64,000 nucleotides of DNA from contig NZ_KE386603.1 of assembly GCF_000427905.1 (NCBI RefSeq), forward strand, positions 182,303 to 246,302, given 5' to 3'. A program made the position numbers and the translations under genes. Within the stretch, counting starts at the first letter, position 1; each line of letters opens with the position of its first letter. This document shows, piece by piece, positions 35,223-44,715 of this stretch. The notes beneath the pieces were generated by a model. It saw nothing but the letters and a program-made list of their open reading frames with translations, made no database searches and was not told the DNA's origin. The stretch comes from Thermocrispum agreste DSM 44070. GTDB taxonomy: Bacteria; Actinomycetota; Actinomycetes; Mycobacteriales; Pseudonocardiaceae.

Positions 35223-35234
35223 TACCTTCTGCAC
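35223..35234 (+). promoter_or_regulatory. Putative leaderless -10 element of the glycosyltransferase gene
   Basis: TACCTT at 35223-35228 lies 6 nt before GTG 35235 and no ribosome-binding site is present. Confidence 0.45.
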
Positions 35235-38200
35235 GTGTCGGAAGGCCAGGCAGCGCCGCAAACGGCGCCCGTGCTCGCGGTGATGGTGTGCCACGATGGC
35301 GAAGCGTGGCTGCCGACGGTGTTGCGAGCACTCCAGCGCAGCAGTGTTCGTCCTGCACGCATCGTCGCGGTCGACACCGGTTCGGCCGACCGCACGGCGT
35401 CCTTGCTGAACGAAGCCGCCGAATCCGCGGCGTCGGTGATCGACGCGGTGGTGACGGTCCCGAGGGAAAGTGGCTACGCCGCCGCCGTCAAGGCAGGCGT
35501 GAAGCTGGCCGACGAGACGTTCGACGACGAGGTGCGGTGGCTGTGGCTGCTGCACGACGACAGCGCTCCGGAACCCGATTGCCTGGCCACCCTGCTGAAT
35601 GCCGCGGAGGCGGCGCCGTCGGCGGCCGTGCTCGGCCCGCTCGGGGTGGACTGGGCCGATCCCCGGCTGGTGGTCGAGGCCGGGCTGTCCACCGATGCGT
35701 CGGGGCACCGCCGCCAGGACAGCGGGCTGAAGACCTCGGGCACCCCGTTGGACGACCCGACCGGGCAGAGCACCGAAGTGCTCGCCGTGCCGAGCGCGGG
35801 CGCACTGGTCGACCGGGCGCTGTGGGACGACGTCGGCGGGTTCGACGAGTCGTTTCCGCTGCTTGGGGAGGACCTCGACTTCGGGTGGCGGGCCAACGCG
35901 GTCGGCAGGACCGTGCTCAGCGTGCCGCAGGCGCACATCCGGCACGCCAGGGCGGTGCAGGCCGGTGACCGGGACACGGCCGCGTTGGAATCGACCGACC
36001 CGGCCGCGCTCCGCATCGCCGAGCGGCGCGCCGGGGTGCGCACGTTCCTGCTCAACTGCTCCCGGTTGTCGTTCTTGGTGGGGGTGCCCCGGCTGGCGTT
36101 GCTGTGCCTGCTGCGCGGCATCGCCTTCCTGCTGATCGGACGCTCGTTGCGGGCGCGTGCCGAGTTCGCCGGCGCCGGGGTGGTGTTCGGCGGACTGGCG
36201 CGCCTCCGGGCGGATCGCGCCCGGCGTGCCGCCGAGTGGCGCCGTCTCGCGCCAGGTGGGAAGCGTTCGCCGGTACGCGGCCTGCTCATCGGCCGGTTCG
36301 CGCGTGTCCGCCGCGGCGTCCGCCGTCTCGTGCTGGCGCTGGTGCGGCGCAACGTGGCGCAGGAGGTCGCGCTCGGCCGCCTGCCGGAGATGAAGGCGGT
36401 CAGGACGACGTGGACGCCGCCGGAGCAGCTGAAGGCAGCCACCTTCGGTGGCCGGACGCGTGGCGTGGTGGCCGTCCCGCTGGCCGGCCAGGAAGCGGCA
36501 CGTCAGCTGCCCGCCGAGGACGAACGCGAGGAGGAACAGCGGTGGCGGCCGTCCCCGGGCGCCCACGCCGCGTCCACCGGCCTGGTGTTCGTCGAGATCG
36601 ACCGCAAGCGCATCCTCACCGCGACCCTGCTCGCCCCCGGACTGCTGCTGACGGTGGGAGCGGTCGCTCTCGCGCTCGCGGTGAACTGGCATCGGCTGGG
36701 GCTCGACCTGGCCGGCGGACGGCTGCTGCCGGTCGGTTCGCTCGCGGAGATCTGGACGAGCTACCTGACCGGCTGGCACGCCGTCGGGGGTGGGACGTCG
36801 GCGCACGCGCCTGCGGCGCTGGCAGTGCTGGGCACGCTCGGTGCTCCGCTGGCGCCGGTCGGTGGGCCCGCCGCACTGGTGGCGCTCCTGCTGTTGTTCG
36901 ACATCCCGCTGGCAGCGCTGAGCGCATATGCCGCCACGCGCAGGCTCAGGGTCCGGCGTTGGGTGCGTGCGCTGCTGGCCGCCGTCTACGCGGTGTTGCC
37001 GCCCGCCACTGCTGCCGTCGCGCAGGGTCGACTCGACGTCGTGGTCGCGCACATCCTGCTGCCGCTCGTCGTGGCAGGCATCGGTGCGGTGCTCCGGCCG
37101 GACGTGCTGGCCAAGCCGGATGCCCGGGACGGACGGCGCTGGCTGTCCACCGCGGGGGCCACGGCGCTCGGGGTGGCGCTGATCGGTGCTTTCAGCCCGC
37201 TCACCCACGTGGTGATCGTCATCGGGCTGGTGGCCGGGTTCGTGGTGGCGCCGTCGACCGTGCGGATGACGCGGCGCATCGCCGGGATGGCCGTGGTGGC
37301 CTTGCTGCCCCTGGCCCTGCTGCTGCCGTGGCCGACCGAGTGGGTGCGCAACCCGGCTCTGCTGCTGCATGGCGTCGGAGCCCGCCTGCCGGAGGTGACG
37401 GCAGGCGGCGGCGAGCTGTTCTCCCTGCACCCCGGCGGTGTCGGCGCCGTGCCGCTGGGTGCGGTGCTCATCGTCGCCGCGCTGGTCGGCGTGATCGTCC
37501 GGCCGGCCCTGAGCGCGGTCGTCGGCGGCGGGATCGTGGCGCTGGGTGGCGCCGCGCTCGCGGTCGTGCTGCTGGTGCCGATGGTTCCGCCCGGCGGCGG
37601 CGAGGCCCGGGTGGGGTGGGCCGGAGCGCCACTGCTGATCATCGGGCTGGGCCTGCTGTGCGTGTTGCTCGCGGTGACCCAGTACGAGACGGGAGCGCAT
37701 CTGCGGCGCGCCCCGCTCGGGCTGGCTCAGCGGCTGGCGGTCGCGGTGTCCTTCGGCGGGCTGATCGTCTTCGCCGCGGCCGCGGTGGTCGCAGGCCGCG
37801 AAGGCCCGCTGCGCCCGGCCGACCGGATCGAGCCGACCGCGGCGATCGCGTCGGAACTGCGCCGGACCTCGACGGCGATCCTCGAGCTGCGTGCCGACGG
37901 TGATCCGCCACGGCTGTCCGCCGGCCGCACGCCTCGGTTCGGCGACGACGATCTCAAGCTGCCGGACGGCGCGGCCGAACGGCTCGCGGCATGGCAGCAG
38001 GTGCTGCTCACCTCGCGCGACCCCGAGGCGGTGCGGGACACCATGGCTGCGGCCGGTGCAGCGGGTGTCCGTTTCATCGCGCTCCCGCCGGGCGTGCCCG
38101 CTGCGGGTGTGATCACGACCGCAGGGGAGATCGCGACGACGGCGCCGCCGCTTGCCGACGGCCGGCAGCTGATCCGGTTGCGCCCGCCCAGCGGACCGGT

Positions 38201-38597
38201 CACGTTGATCGCGCCGGAAGTGACCAAGCTGGCGGTGAGCGGCGAGCCGCCGACCGGGGACATCGAAGGCGAAGGTGTCGCGGTGGTCGAGACCAGCCCG
38301 CCGGACGTGCGGGTGCGGGTCTCCGACGGCCCGGCGGGGCGCCTGCTGGTGCTGGCCGCCACGCACGAAGCCGGTTGGCAAGCCACCGTCGACGGCAGGC
38401 AGCGGCCGATCGTGCGGGCGTGGGGCCACCAGGTCGCGGTCGAGGTGCCGACCCGGTCCGCCGAGGTCGAGGTGAGCCACGACGACACGGTGCGGGAGAT
38501 CCTGCTGCTGGCTCAGATCGGCGCGGTGTTGTTCACCCTGCTGACCGCGATCCCCAGCAGGCGCAGGAAGACGTCGCCGGGTGGTGACGAAGGCTAG
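35235..38597 (+). CDS. Giant family-2 glycosyltransferase with membrane and extracytoplasmic parts
   Basis: A 1120-residue protein. The N-terminal GT-A domain (about 12-300) has DTGSADRT near 47-54, the metal-binding LLHDDS (Asp108, Asp109) and the acceptor motif GEDLDFGWR at 211-219. Two hydrophobic helices and an Arg-rich stretch follow. About residues 455-880 contain roughly ten TM helices, and a C-terminal beta-rich soluble domain (about 890-1085) probably faces outside, before a last TM helix. Similar large GT2 proteins sit beside whiB2 in actinobacteria and are thought to build cell-wall or surface glycans. Position 37672-37703 is exactly duplicated at 63898-63929. Confidence 0.88.
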   Translation: MSEGQAAPQTAPVLAVMVCHDGEAWLPTVLRALQRSSVRPARIVAVDTGSADRTASLLNEAAESAASVIDAVVTVPRESGYAAAVKAGVKLADETFDDEVRWLWLLHDDSAPEPDCLATLLNAAEAAPSAAVLGPLGVDWADPRLVVEAGLSTDASGHRRQDSGLKTSGTPLDDPTGQSTEVLAVPSAGALVDRALWDDVGGFDESFPLLGEDLDFGWRANAVGRTVLSVPQAHIRHARAVQAGDRDTAALESTDPAALRIAERRAGVRTFLLNCSRLSFLVGVPRLALLCLLRGIAFLLIGRSLRARAEFAGAGVVFGGLARLRADRARRAAEWRRLAPGGKRSPVRGLLIGRFARVRRGVRRLVLALVRRNVAQEVALGRLPEMKAVRTTWTPPEQLKAATFGGRTRGVVAVPLAGQEAARQLPAEDEREEEQRWRPSPGAHAASTGLVFVEIDRKRILTATLLAPGLLLTVGAVALALAVNWHRLGLDLAGGRLLPVGSLAEIWTSYLTGWHAVGGGTSAHAPAALAVLGTLGAPLAPVGGPAALVALLLLFDIPLAALSAYAATRRLRVRRWVRALLAAVYAVLPPATAAVAQGRLDVVVAHILLPLVVAGIGAVLRPDVLAKPDARDGRRWLSTAGATALGVALIGAFSPLTHVVIVIGLVAGFVVAPSTVRMTRRIAGMAVVALLPLALLLPWPTEWVRNPALLLHGVGARLPEVTAGGGELFSLHPGGVGAVPLGAVLIVAALVGVIVRPALSAVVGGGIVALGGAALAVVLLVPMVPPGGGEARVGWAGAPLLIIGLGLLCVLLAVTQYETGAHLRRAPLGLAQRLAVAVSFGGLIVFAAAAVVAGREGPLRPADRIEPTAAIASELRRTSTAILELRADGDPPRLSAGRTPRFGDDDLKLPDGAAERLAAWQQVLLTSRDPEAVRDTMAAAGAAGVRFIALPPGVPAAGVITTAGEIATTAPPLADGRQLIRLRPPSGPVTLIAPEVTKLAVSGEPPTGDIEGEGVAVVETSPPDVRVRVSDGPAGRLLVLAATHEAGWQATVDGRQRPIVRAWGHQVAVEVPTRSAEVEVSHDDTVREILLLAQIGAVLFTLLTAIPSRRRKTSPGGDEG
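37672..37703 (+). repeat. 32-bp sequence exactly duplicated at 63898-63929
   Basis: Inside the glycosyltransferase coding sequence (translating VTQYETGAHL). The same 32 bases occur in the same orientation in non-coding DNA at 63898-63929; the match ends sharply on both sides. Confidence 0.9.
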
Positions 38598-38604
38598 CGG
38601 GGTG

Positions 38605-39039
38605 CTACTCGACGTCGTCGGGATCGACGCCGAGATAAGTGGCGATCTGTTCGACCAACACTTCGCGCACCAGGTCGGCCAGCTCCTCCGGATCCTTGGC
38701 GCGCGCTTCCAGCGGACGCCGGTAGACGACGATCCTGGCCCTGGTGGGCACCCCGTTGCGGTCGACCCCGACCGGGACCAGCCGGGACAGCGGCACCAGC
38801 CCGTCCAGCAGCAGCCCTTCGTCGTCGGGTTCTCCGCGGACGTCCGGGACCTCGTCCACCGCCACGTCGAGCTCCGCCAGCTTGTGCGCCCAGCGCGCCT
38901 CGATGGGCTCCAGCACCTCGACCACCAAGGCGTCGAACTGCTCCGCCCGGGTGGCCGCCGCCGGCAGCGTCGCGGGCAGCAGCGGCCCGCGCAGGCCACG
39001 GCCGCGTCGATCCCGTCGGCGGATGCGATTGCTACCCAC
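38605..39039 (-). CDS. Metallopeptidase-like protein lacking the HExxH site
   Basis: A 144-residue member of the zincin-like family (Rv3259 type): after a basic N-terminus the core reads RAEQFDALVVEVLEPIEARWAHKLAELDVAVDEVPDV, RARIVVYRRPLE and DLVREVLVEQIATYLGVDPDDVE. In catalytic relatives the last segment is LVHEIAHHFG; here it is LVEQIATYLG, so neither zinc His remains and the protein is probably not a protease. The gene is opposite to its neighbours and its stop is 8 bp from that of the glycosyltransferase gene. Confidence 0.85.
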   Translation of the reverse strand: MGSNRIRRRDRRGRGLRGPLLPATLPAAATRAEQFDALVVEVLEPIEARWAHKLAELDVAVDEVPDVRGEPDDEGLLLDGLVPLSRLVPVGVDRNGVPTRARIVVYRRPLEARAKDPEELADLVREVLVEQIATYLGVDPDDVE

Positions 39040-39255
39040 GCTGGCAGCCTACGTCGTGGCGGTCCGCATCCCGCCGGCATGTGCCGACGGCCCGGTGGTG
39101 CCGCCCGCCGCGCGGGTGAAAGGCGCATTCGGGCGGTCGCCGTTGCCCGTGCGGGCACCATCGGACGGACATCGGGGTGGCCCGATGGTGACGATGTGAT
39201 TTCCCTCGGTGCGCCTCCGCCCAGTGCTGGTCGACTCCGGCTACAGTTTGCGGCC

Positions 39256-39618
39256 ATGCGAACCGTGCGTGTGTGCTCTCGGTCGGGGTGTGGACTTCCC
39301 GCGGTCGCCACGCTGACCTACGCCTACAGCGATTCGACGGCCGTTGTCGGTCCGCTGGCCACGGCCTCGGAGCCGCACTCCTACGACTTGTGCGCCGAAC
39401 ACGCGATGCGTTTGACCGCCCCGAGGGGCTGGGAGGTCGTCCGGCACGAGGGTGACTTCTCCGACGAGCCGTCGAGCGACGAGCTGACCGCGCTGGCGGA
39501 AGCCGTCCGCGAGGCGGGCAGGAAGGAACCCCCGCCGCAGCAGCAGCCCGACGAGCGGCCGCCGAGCGGCGGCACCCGTCGCGGCCACCTGCGCGTGCTG
39601 CCCGACCCGGTCACGTAG
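39256..39618 (+). CDS. DUF3499-family protein
   Basis: A 120-residue protein. The conserved N-terminal part MRTVRVCSRSGCGLPAVATLTY and SYDLCAEHA contains Cys7, Cys12 and a later Cys-x2-His, which look like a zinc ribbon; the C-terminus is Pro/Gln-rich and disordered. It is the Rv3258c homologue by position and sequence pattern. TACAGT lies 8 nt before the ATG. Function unknown; expression next to manB is conserved. Confidence 0.85.
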   Translation: MRTVRVCSRSGCGLPAVATLTYAYSDSTAVVGPLATASEPHSYDLCAEHAMRLTAPRGWEVVRHEGDFSDEPSSDELTALAEAVREAGRKEPPPQQQPDERPPSGGTRRGHLRVLPDPVT

Positions 39619-39681
39619 GGCCCGGTCCCGGTAGGCTCGGCACCGGTATCCGCTGCTGCTTGTCAAGAAATCGGGGGCCGT

Positions 39682-41040
39682 GTGACTGACCTGTCGGGCA
39701 TCGTCAAGGCGTATGACATCAGGGGTGTGGTGGGCGAGCAGCTCACCGAGGAACTGGTCGGTGACTTCGGCGCGGCTTTCGCGCGCCTGATGCGCGGCGA
39801 AGGCGCGCGGGCGGTGGTGATCGGCCACGACATGCGCGACTCGTCGCCCGGACTGGCGCGGGCGTTCTCCGAAGGTGTGCTCGCGCAGGGCGTCGACGTG
39901 GTGTCGATCGGCCTGGCCAGCACCGATCAGCTGTACTTCGCCTCGGGTTCGCTGGATCTGCCCGGCGCGATGTTCACCGCCAGCCACAATCCGGCCGCCT
40001 ACAACGGCATCAAGCTGTGCCGGGCAGGGGCCAGCCCGGTCGGGCAGGAGTCGGGCCTTGCCGACATCCGCGAGGCGGTCGAGCAGGGCGTGCCCGGCTA
40101 CGACGGTCCGCGCGGTACGCGCACCGAGCGGGACGTGCTCGCCGACTATGCGGCCTACCTGCGCAAACTGGTCGATCTCAGCGGTATTCGACCGCTGCGC
40201 GTGGTGGTCGACGCGGGCAACGGCATGGGCGGGCACACGGTGCCGACCGTGTTCGACGGTCTGCCGGTGACGATCGAGCCGCTGTACTTCGAGCTGGACG
40301 GCACGTTCCCCAACCACGAGGCCAACCCGCTGGAGCCGGAGAACCTGCGCGATCTGCAGGCCAAGGTGCGCGAGCTGGGGGCCGACGCCGGGCTGGCCTT
40401 CGACGGCGACGCCGACCGGTGCTTCGTGGTCGACGAGCGCGGCGAGCCGGTCCCGCCGAGCACGGTCACCGCGCTGGTGGCGGTGCGGGAGCTGGCCAAG
40501 GAACCGGGCGCCACGATCATCCACAACCTCATCACGTCGAAGGCCGTTCCCGAGCTGGTCCGCGAGCACGGCGGGAAGCCGGTGCGCACCCGGGTCGGCC
40601 ACTCGTTCATCAAGGCCACGATGGCCGAGACCAACGCGATCTTCGGCGGTGAGCACTCGGCGCACTACTACTTCCGTGACTTCTGGCGGGCCGACACCGG
40701 CATGCTGGCGGCGCTGCACGTGCTGGCCGCGCTCGGCGAGCAGGACAGGCCGTTGTCCGAGCTCGCCGCGCAATACCAGCGCTACGCGGGCTCGGGCGAG
40801 ATCAACTCCCGGGTGGACGACCAGGTCGCGCGCATGATGGCGGTCAAGGAGGCGTTCGCCAAGCGGCCGGGCGTGCGGATCGACGAGCTGGACGGCCTGA
40901 CGGTCGAGCTGCCGGACGGAAGCTGGTTCAATGTGCGTCCGTCGAACACCGAGCCGCTGTTGCGGCTGAATGCGGAAGCGGCCGACGCGGACGCGGTCGC
41001 GGCGCTGGCCGACGAGGTGCTGGCGATCATCCGCGGGTAG
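39682..41040 (+). CDS. manB: Phosphomannomutase/phosphoglucomutase
   Basis: A 452-residue alpha-D-phosphohexomutase that interconverts mannose-6- and mannose-1-phosphate for GDP-mannose (lipomannan, glycans). The phosphoserine loop TASHNP is at 99-104 (Ser101), the metal loop FDGDADRC near 240-247, the sugar-specificity loop GGEHSAHYYF near 325, and the phosphate-binding RPSNTEPLLR near 420. All are intact. GTG start 39682. The next genes (Trm112, TobH, manA) follow closely as an operon. Confidence 0.95.
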   Translation: MTDLSGIVKAYDIRGVVGEQLTEELVGDFGAAFARLMRGEGARAVVIGHDMRDSSPGLARAFSEGVLAQGVDVVSIGLASTDQLYFASGSLDLPGAMFTASHNPAAYNGIKLCRAGASPVGQESGLADIREAVEQGVPGYDGPRGTRTERDVLADYAAYLRKLVDLSGIRPLRVVVDAGNGMGGHTVPTVFDGLPVTIEPLYFELDGTFPNHEANPLEPENLRDLQAKVRELGADAGLAFDGDADRCFVVDERGEPVPPSTVTALVAVRELAKEPGATIIHNLITSKAVPELVREHGGKPVRTRVGHSFIKATMAETNAIFGGEHSAHYYFRDFWRADTGMLAALHVLAALGEQDRPLSELAAQYQRYAGSGEINSRVDDQVARMMAVKEAFAKRPGVRIDELDGLTVELPDGSWFNVRPSNTEPLLRLNAEAADADAVAALADEVLAIIRG

Positions 41041-41065
41041 CGGCGGACCCTGGTAGGGAGGAAGC

Positions 41066-41287
41066 GTGGCCGTAGAGCTGGACGAGCAGCTGCTGGAGAT
41101 TCTGGCCTGCCCGTCGGAGGATCATGCTCCGTTGCGTGCCGGGACGCCGGACGACCCCGACGCCGACGTGCTGACCTGCACCGAGTGCGGGCGGCAGTTC
41201 CCGGTGCGGGACGGCATCCCGGTGCTGTTGCTGGACGAGGCGATCCAGCCGGGCAAGGACACGGCGGAGGACGCGGGCGAGCAATGA
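41066..41287 (+). CDS. Trm112-family protein
   Basis: A 73-residue zinc-knuckle protein: LLEILACPSEDHAPLR, LTCTECGRQFPVRDGIPVLLLDEAI. Cys15, Cys38 and Cys41 remain of the zinc ligands, and the PVRDGIPVLL strand is the hallmark of the family. Trm112 proteins activate methyltransferases; the bacterial partner is unknown. GTAGGGAGGAAGC precedes the GTG. The stop overlaps the next ATG (ATGA). Confidence 0.92.
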   Translation: MAVELDEQLLEILACPSEDHAPLRAGTPDDPDADVLTCTECGRQFPVRDGIPVLLLDEAIQPGKDTAEDAGEQ

Positions 41288-42378
41288 CCGGCTTCGACGA
41301 CACCCTGCTCGACGATCCGGTTCGGCTGGCCGAGGCGGACACCGAAGCGCGGCTGCGCGCGGCGGCCATGGCCGGTGCGCAGGTGCGGGCGTCCGCGGAG
41401 ATCGCACGCGAGCAGGATCTGGCCAGGCATCTGGACGTCGACCGGCCGCGGGCGCTGGTGCTGGCCGGAAGGCAGGGCACCGGCCGCGCCGCCATGCGGG
41501 TGATCGCGAGCCTGCTGGCTCCGGGGTGTCCGGTGCCGGTGGTGGTCACCGACGTGGTCCCGAACTGGGTCGGTGCGTTGGACGTGGTGTACGCCTTCAC
41601 CGCCGACCCGGGGGACGACGAGCTGGCCGTCTCCCTGGACCGGGCGGTGCGGTACGGCGCGACCGTGGTGCTGACCGCGCCGCCGGAAGGGCCGGTAGCC
41701 GCCGCGGTCGCCGGCCGGGGCCTGCTGATCTCTCCCCAGCTGCGCGGGGCGATCCCGGAGAGCTTCCCGTGCGCGTTGATCACCGGGCTGCTCACCGTGT
41801 CCGGGCTGAACCTGCTGCCGGTGGACGTCGACCTGGTGGCGGATCAGCTCGACGCCGAGGCGGAGCGCAACCATCTCGGCCACGAGTCGTTCGTCAATCC
41901 GGCGAAGTCGCTGGCGCTGCGCTGGGCGGAGCGCACGCCGCTGCTGTGGGGACTGGATCCGGTGGCCGCCGCGGTCGCGGGCTACGGTGCGCATGCCCTG
42001 GCCGCGGACGCCGCGGTGGTGGCCGATGCGGCCGAATACCGGCACGCGGTAACTCGAGTGGCGCTACACCGGGCGGTGGTCAACGAGCACACTGGATCCA
42101 GCATCTTCGCCGACCCCGAGGAGGAGGCGCAGGACGGGGTCGTGCCGCGGATCCGGCTGTTGCTGGTGGCGATCCGCACCGACGCGGCGGCCAGCGTGGT
42201 GCGGCGGTCGGCGCACGAGGTGTTGCCAGAAGCGGAGGTACTCGACATGGCCGATGAACTGGGTGTGGCGGAGCCGGCGCTGGCCGCGGTGCTGGCGTTG
42301 CGCATGGAGATGGCGGCGTTGTACCTGGGGCTCGCCTCGGGGACGGTCGGCGGACGCTATCACTCGGTGCAGGCCTGA
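41284..42378 (+). CDS. TobH/SIS-domain-like protein
   Basis: A 364-residue protein with the double-Rossmann-like layout of sugar-isomerase (SIS) proteins: RALVLAGRQGTGRAAMRVIASLL, VPVVVTDVVPNWVGALDVVYAF, and a C-terminal helical domain ending LALRMEMAALYLGLASG. It corresponds to Rv3256c/TobH, always between manB and manA. A phosphosugar-binding or isomerase-like role in mannose metabolism is plausible but unproven. ATG 41284 overlaps the Trm112 stop; the stop precedes manA by 1 bp. Confidence 0.85.
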   Translation: MTGFDDTLLDDPVRLAEADTEARLRAAAMAGAQVRASAEIAREQDLARHLDVDRPRALVLAGRQGTGRAAMRVIASLLAPGCPVPVVVTDVVPNWVGALDVVYAFTADPGDDELAVSLDRAVRYGATVVLTAPPEGPVAAAVAGRGLLISPQLRGAIPESFPCALITGLLTVSGLNLLPVDVDLVADQLDAEAERNHLGHESFVNPAKSLALRWAERTPLLWGLDPVAAAVAGYGAHALAADAAVVADAAEYRHAVTRVALHRAVVNEHTGSSIFADPEEEAQDGVVPRIRLLLVAIRTDAAASVVRRSAHEVLPEAEVLDMADELGVAEPALAAVLALRMEMAALYLGLASGTVGGRYHSVQA

Positions 42379-42379
42379 C

Positions 42380-43600
42380 ATGCGATTGCTGCGCAACGCG
42401 GTGCGTCCGTACGCCTGGGGATCGCGGACGGCACTGGCGGAATTCACCGGTCGTCCTGCGCCCACCGAGCATCCCGAGGCCGAGTTGTGGATGGGCGCCC
42501 ACCCGCAAGACCCCTCGCGGGTGGCCACCCCCGACGGCGGGGAGCAGAGCCTGCTCGAGCTGATCGAATCCGACCCCTCCGGCCAGCTGGGGCCCGAGGT
42601 GGCCAGGCGATTCTCCGATCGTCTGCCGTTCCTGTTGAAGGTGCTCGCGGCGGACGAGCCGCTGTCCCTGCAGGCCCATCCGTCGGCCGAGCAGGCCGCG
42701 GAAGGCTTCGCCAGGGAGGAGAAGCTGGGCATTCCGCGGAACGCGCCGCACCGCAACTACCCGGACCCGACGCCGAAGCCCGAGCTGGTCTGCGCACTGA
42801 CCGAGTTCCACGCGCTGGCCGGGTTCGCGCCCGCCGAGCGCACCGTGGCGCTGCTGCGCGCGCTGGATTCGGCGGAGCTGTCCAAGAGTGCGGGACTGCT
42901 GGCCGGGCAGCCGGACCGGGACGGGCTGCGGGCGCTGTTCACCACGTGGATCACGATGCCGCAGCAGCACCTCGACGAGCTGCTGCCCGCGGTGCTGAAG
43001 GCGTGCGCGGAGCACGTCGACGCCGGCGGCGAGTTCGAGCAGGAGTGCCACACTGCGCTGGAGCTGGCGGACCGCCACCCCGGCGACGCGGGCGTGCTGG
43101 CTTCCTTGCTGATGAACCGGCTGACGCTGCAGCCGGGCGAGGGCATCTTCCTGCCCGCGGGCAATTTGCACATGTACCTGCGCGGTATGGCGATCGAGCT
43201 GCAGGGCAACTCGGACAACGTGTTGCGGGGCGGCCTGACCCCCAAGCACGTCGACGTGCCGGAGCTGCTGCGCGTGCTGGACTTCACCTGCGGCGAGATG
43301 CCGGTGAGCACGGGGGATCCGGATCCGGACGAGCCGCGCATCCGCGTCTACCACACCCCGGCGCCGGAGTTCGAGCTGTCCCGCGTGGAGTGGACCGACG
43401 GCGACGACGGGGAGATCGTGCTGGCCGGCGGACGGCCACAGATCGTGCTGTGCAGCCGCGGTTCGGTGGTGCTGCGCGGGGAGCGGGAGCTGACCGTCCC
43501 GCGCGGCCGTTCGGTGTGGCTGCCCGCAGGCGAGCCGCCGGTGGCGGTGCGGCCTGCCGAGGCGGGCGGCGCGCAGATCTTCCGGGCGACCACCGGCTGA
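42380..43600 (+). CDS. manA: Mannose-6-phosphate isomerase, class I
   Basis: A 406-residue cupin isomerase converting fructose-6- to mannose-6-phosphate. Zinc-ligand regions are recognisable: LSLQAHPS (Gln and His), PKPELVCAL (Glu) and PAGNLHMYL (His). The N-terminus MRLLRNAVRPYAWGS and the catalytic-region Arg in LRGGLTPKHVD are typical. With manB it makes mannose-1-phosphate. The ATG follows the TobH stop by 1 bp. Confidence 0.95.
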   Translation: MRLLRNAVRPYAWGSRTALAEFTGRPAPTEHPEAELWMGAHPQDPSRVATPDGGEQSLLELIESDPSGQLGPEVARRFSDRLPFLLKVLAADEPLSLQAHPSAEQAAEGFAREEKLGIPRNAPHRNYPDPTPKPELVCALTEFHALAGFAPAERTVALLRALDSAELSKSAGLLAGQPDRDGLRALFTTWITMPQQHLDELLPAVLKACAEHVDAGGEFEQECHTALELADRHPGDAGVLASLLMNRLTLQPGEGIFLPAGNLHMYLRGMAIELQGNSDNVLRGGLTPKHVDVPELLRVLDFTCGEMPVSTGDPDPDEPRIRVYHTPAPEFELSRVEWTDGDDGEIVLAGGRPQIVLCSRGSVVLRGERELTVPRGRSVWLPAGEPPVAVRPAEAGGAQIFRATTG

Positions 43601-43699
43601 AGCCTCGCTCGCGCCACACCAGGGCGGAGATCACGCAAGCGGCCACTCGCACGTCCTATAAGCTCCCGTCGACTTCGAAGGACGTGAGGGAGGACGTGC

Positions 43700-44668
43700 G
43701 TGGCCGCCGAGGGCAGTACCAGGGCCATCATCGCTGCGCTGTTGGCCAACGCGGGTATCGCGACGGCCAAGTTCGTCGGTGCCGCGGTCACCGGGTCGTC
43801 GTCGATGCTGGCCGAAGGGGTTCACTCGGTCGCCGACACCACCAACCAGGGGTTGCTGCTGCTCGGGCAGCGCACCGCCAAGCGCCGGGCGACCCTGCAG
43901 CACCCGTTCGGCTACGGGCGGGACCGGTTCTTCTGGTCGTTCATCGTCGCGTTGATGCTGTTCTCGCTGGGCTCGCTGTTCGCGCTCTACGAGGGCATCG
44001 AGAAGCTGTCCGAGCCGCACGAGCTGGACTCGCCGATCGTCGCGGTGATCATCCTGGTGGTGGCGATCGCGCTGGAGGGGTTCAGCTTCCGCACCGCGAT
44101 CGTCGAGTCGGCCAAGCTCAAGGGCGACGCCTCGTGGTGGCAGTTCATCCGGCAGTCCAGGGTGCCGGAGCTGCCGGTGGTGCTGCTGGAGGACGCCGGC
44201 GCACTGGTCGGCCTGGTGCTGGCGCTCGGCGGTGTCGGGCTGACCGTGCTGACCGGGGACCCGATCTGGGACGGCGTCGGCACGGTGTGCATCGGTGTGC
44301 TGCTCGGCGTCATCGCGATCATCCTGGTGGTCGAGATGAAGAGCCTGCTCATCGGTGAGGGCTCGCCGCCGGAGGAGCTGAAGACCATCGTCGGTGAGCT
44401 GGAAACCGGGGAGAACGTCGAGCGGGTCATCCACATCAAGACCCAGTACATGGGCCCGGAGGAGTTGCTGGTGGCCGCGAAGCTGGCGCTCACTCCGCGG
44501 TTGTCGCTGCCCGAGGTGGCGCGGGCCATCGACGAAGCCGAGGCCAGGGTGCGCGCCAAGGTGCCTGCTGCCCGGCTGATCTATCTCGAGCCCGACCTGG
44601 ACCGGCAGCTGTCCGGGCCGTCGGACAAGGGCACGGCGAACGCGGCGGGCAGCGAGAAGCAGGGCTGA
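43700..44668 (+). CDS. Cation diffusion facilitator family transporter
   Basis: A 322-residue CDF exporter. Six TM helices, with the metal-site region SSSMLAEGVHSVADTTNQ in TM2 (His-x3-Asp) and VVLLEDAGALVGL in TM5 (Asp; the usual first His/Asp is Glu here). The C-terminal cytoplasmic domain (IKTQYMGPEELLVAAKLALTP) is present. Zinc, manganese or iron export cannot be told apart. GTG 43700 has GAGGGAGGA upstream; TATAAG at 43657-43662 is a possible -10. Confidence 0.88.
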   Translation: MAAEGSTRAIIAALLANAGIATAKFVGAAVTGSSSMLAEGVHSVADTTNQGLLLLGQRTAKRRATLQHPFGYGRDRFFWSFIVALMLFSLGSLFALYEGIEKLSEPHELDSPIVAVIILVVAIALEGFSFRTAIVESAKLKGDASWWQFIRQSRVPELPVVLLEDAGALVGLVLALGGVGLTVLTGDPIWDGVGTVCIGVLLGVIAIILVVEMKSLLIGEGSPPEELKTIVGELETGENVERVIHIKTQYMGPEELLVAAKLALTPRLSLPEVARAIDEAEARVRAKVPAARLIYLEPDLDRQLSGPSDKGTANAAGSEKQG

Positions 44669-44715
44669 ACCGGCGGATCACCGGGACGCGTGGGTGCTGC
44701 CCCGCAAGCGGCGGT

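Noticed and set aside
34755-39311. Very long open frame antisense to the glycosyltransferase and neighbours (about 1500 codons)
   Set aside because: It is the complement of genuine GC3-biased genes; its translation is Gln/His/Arg-rich with no family features.
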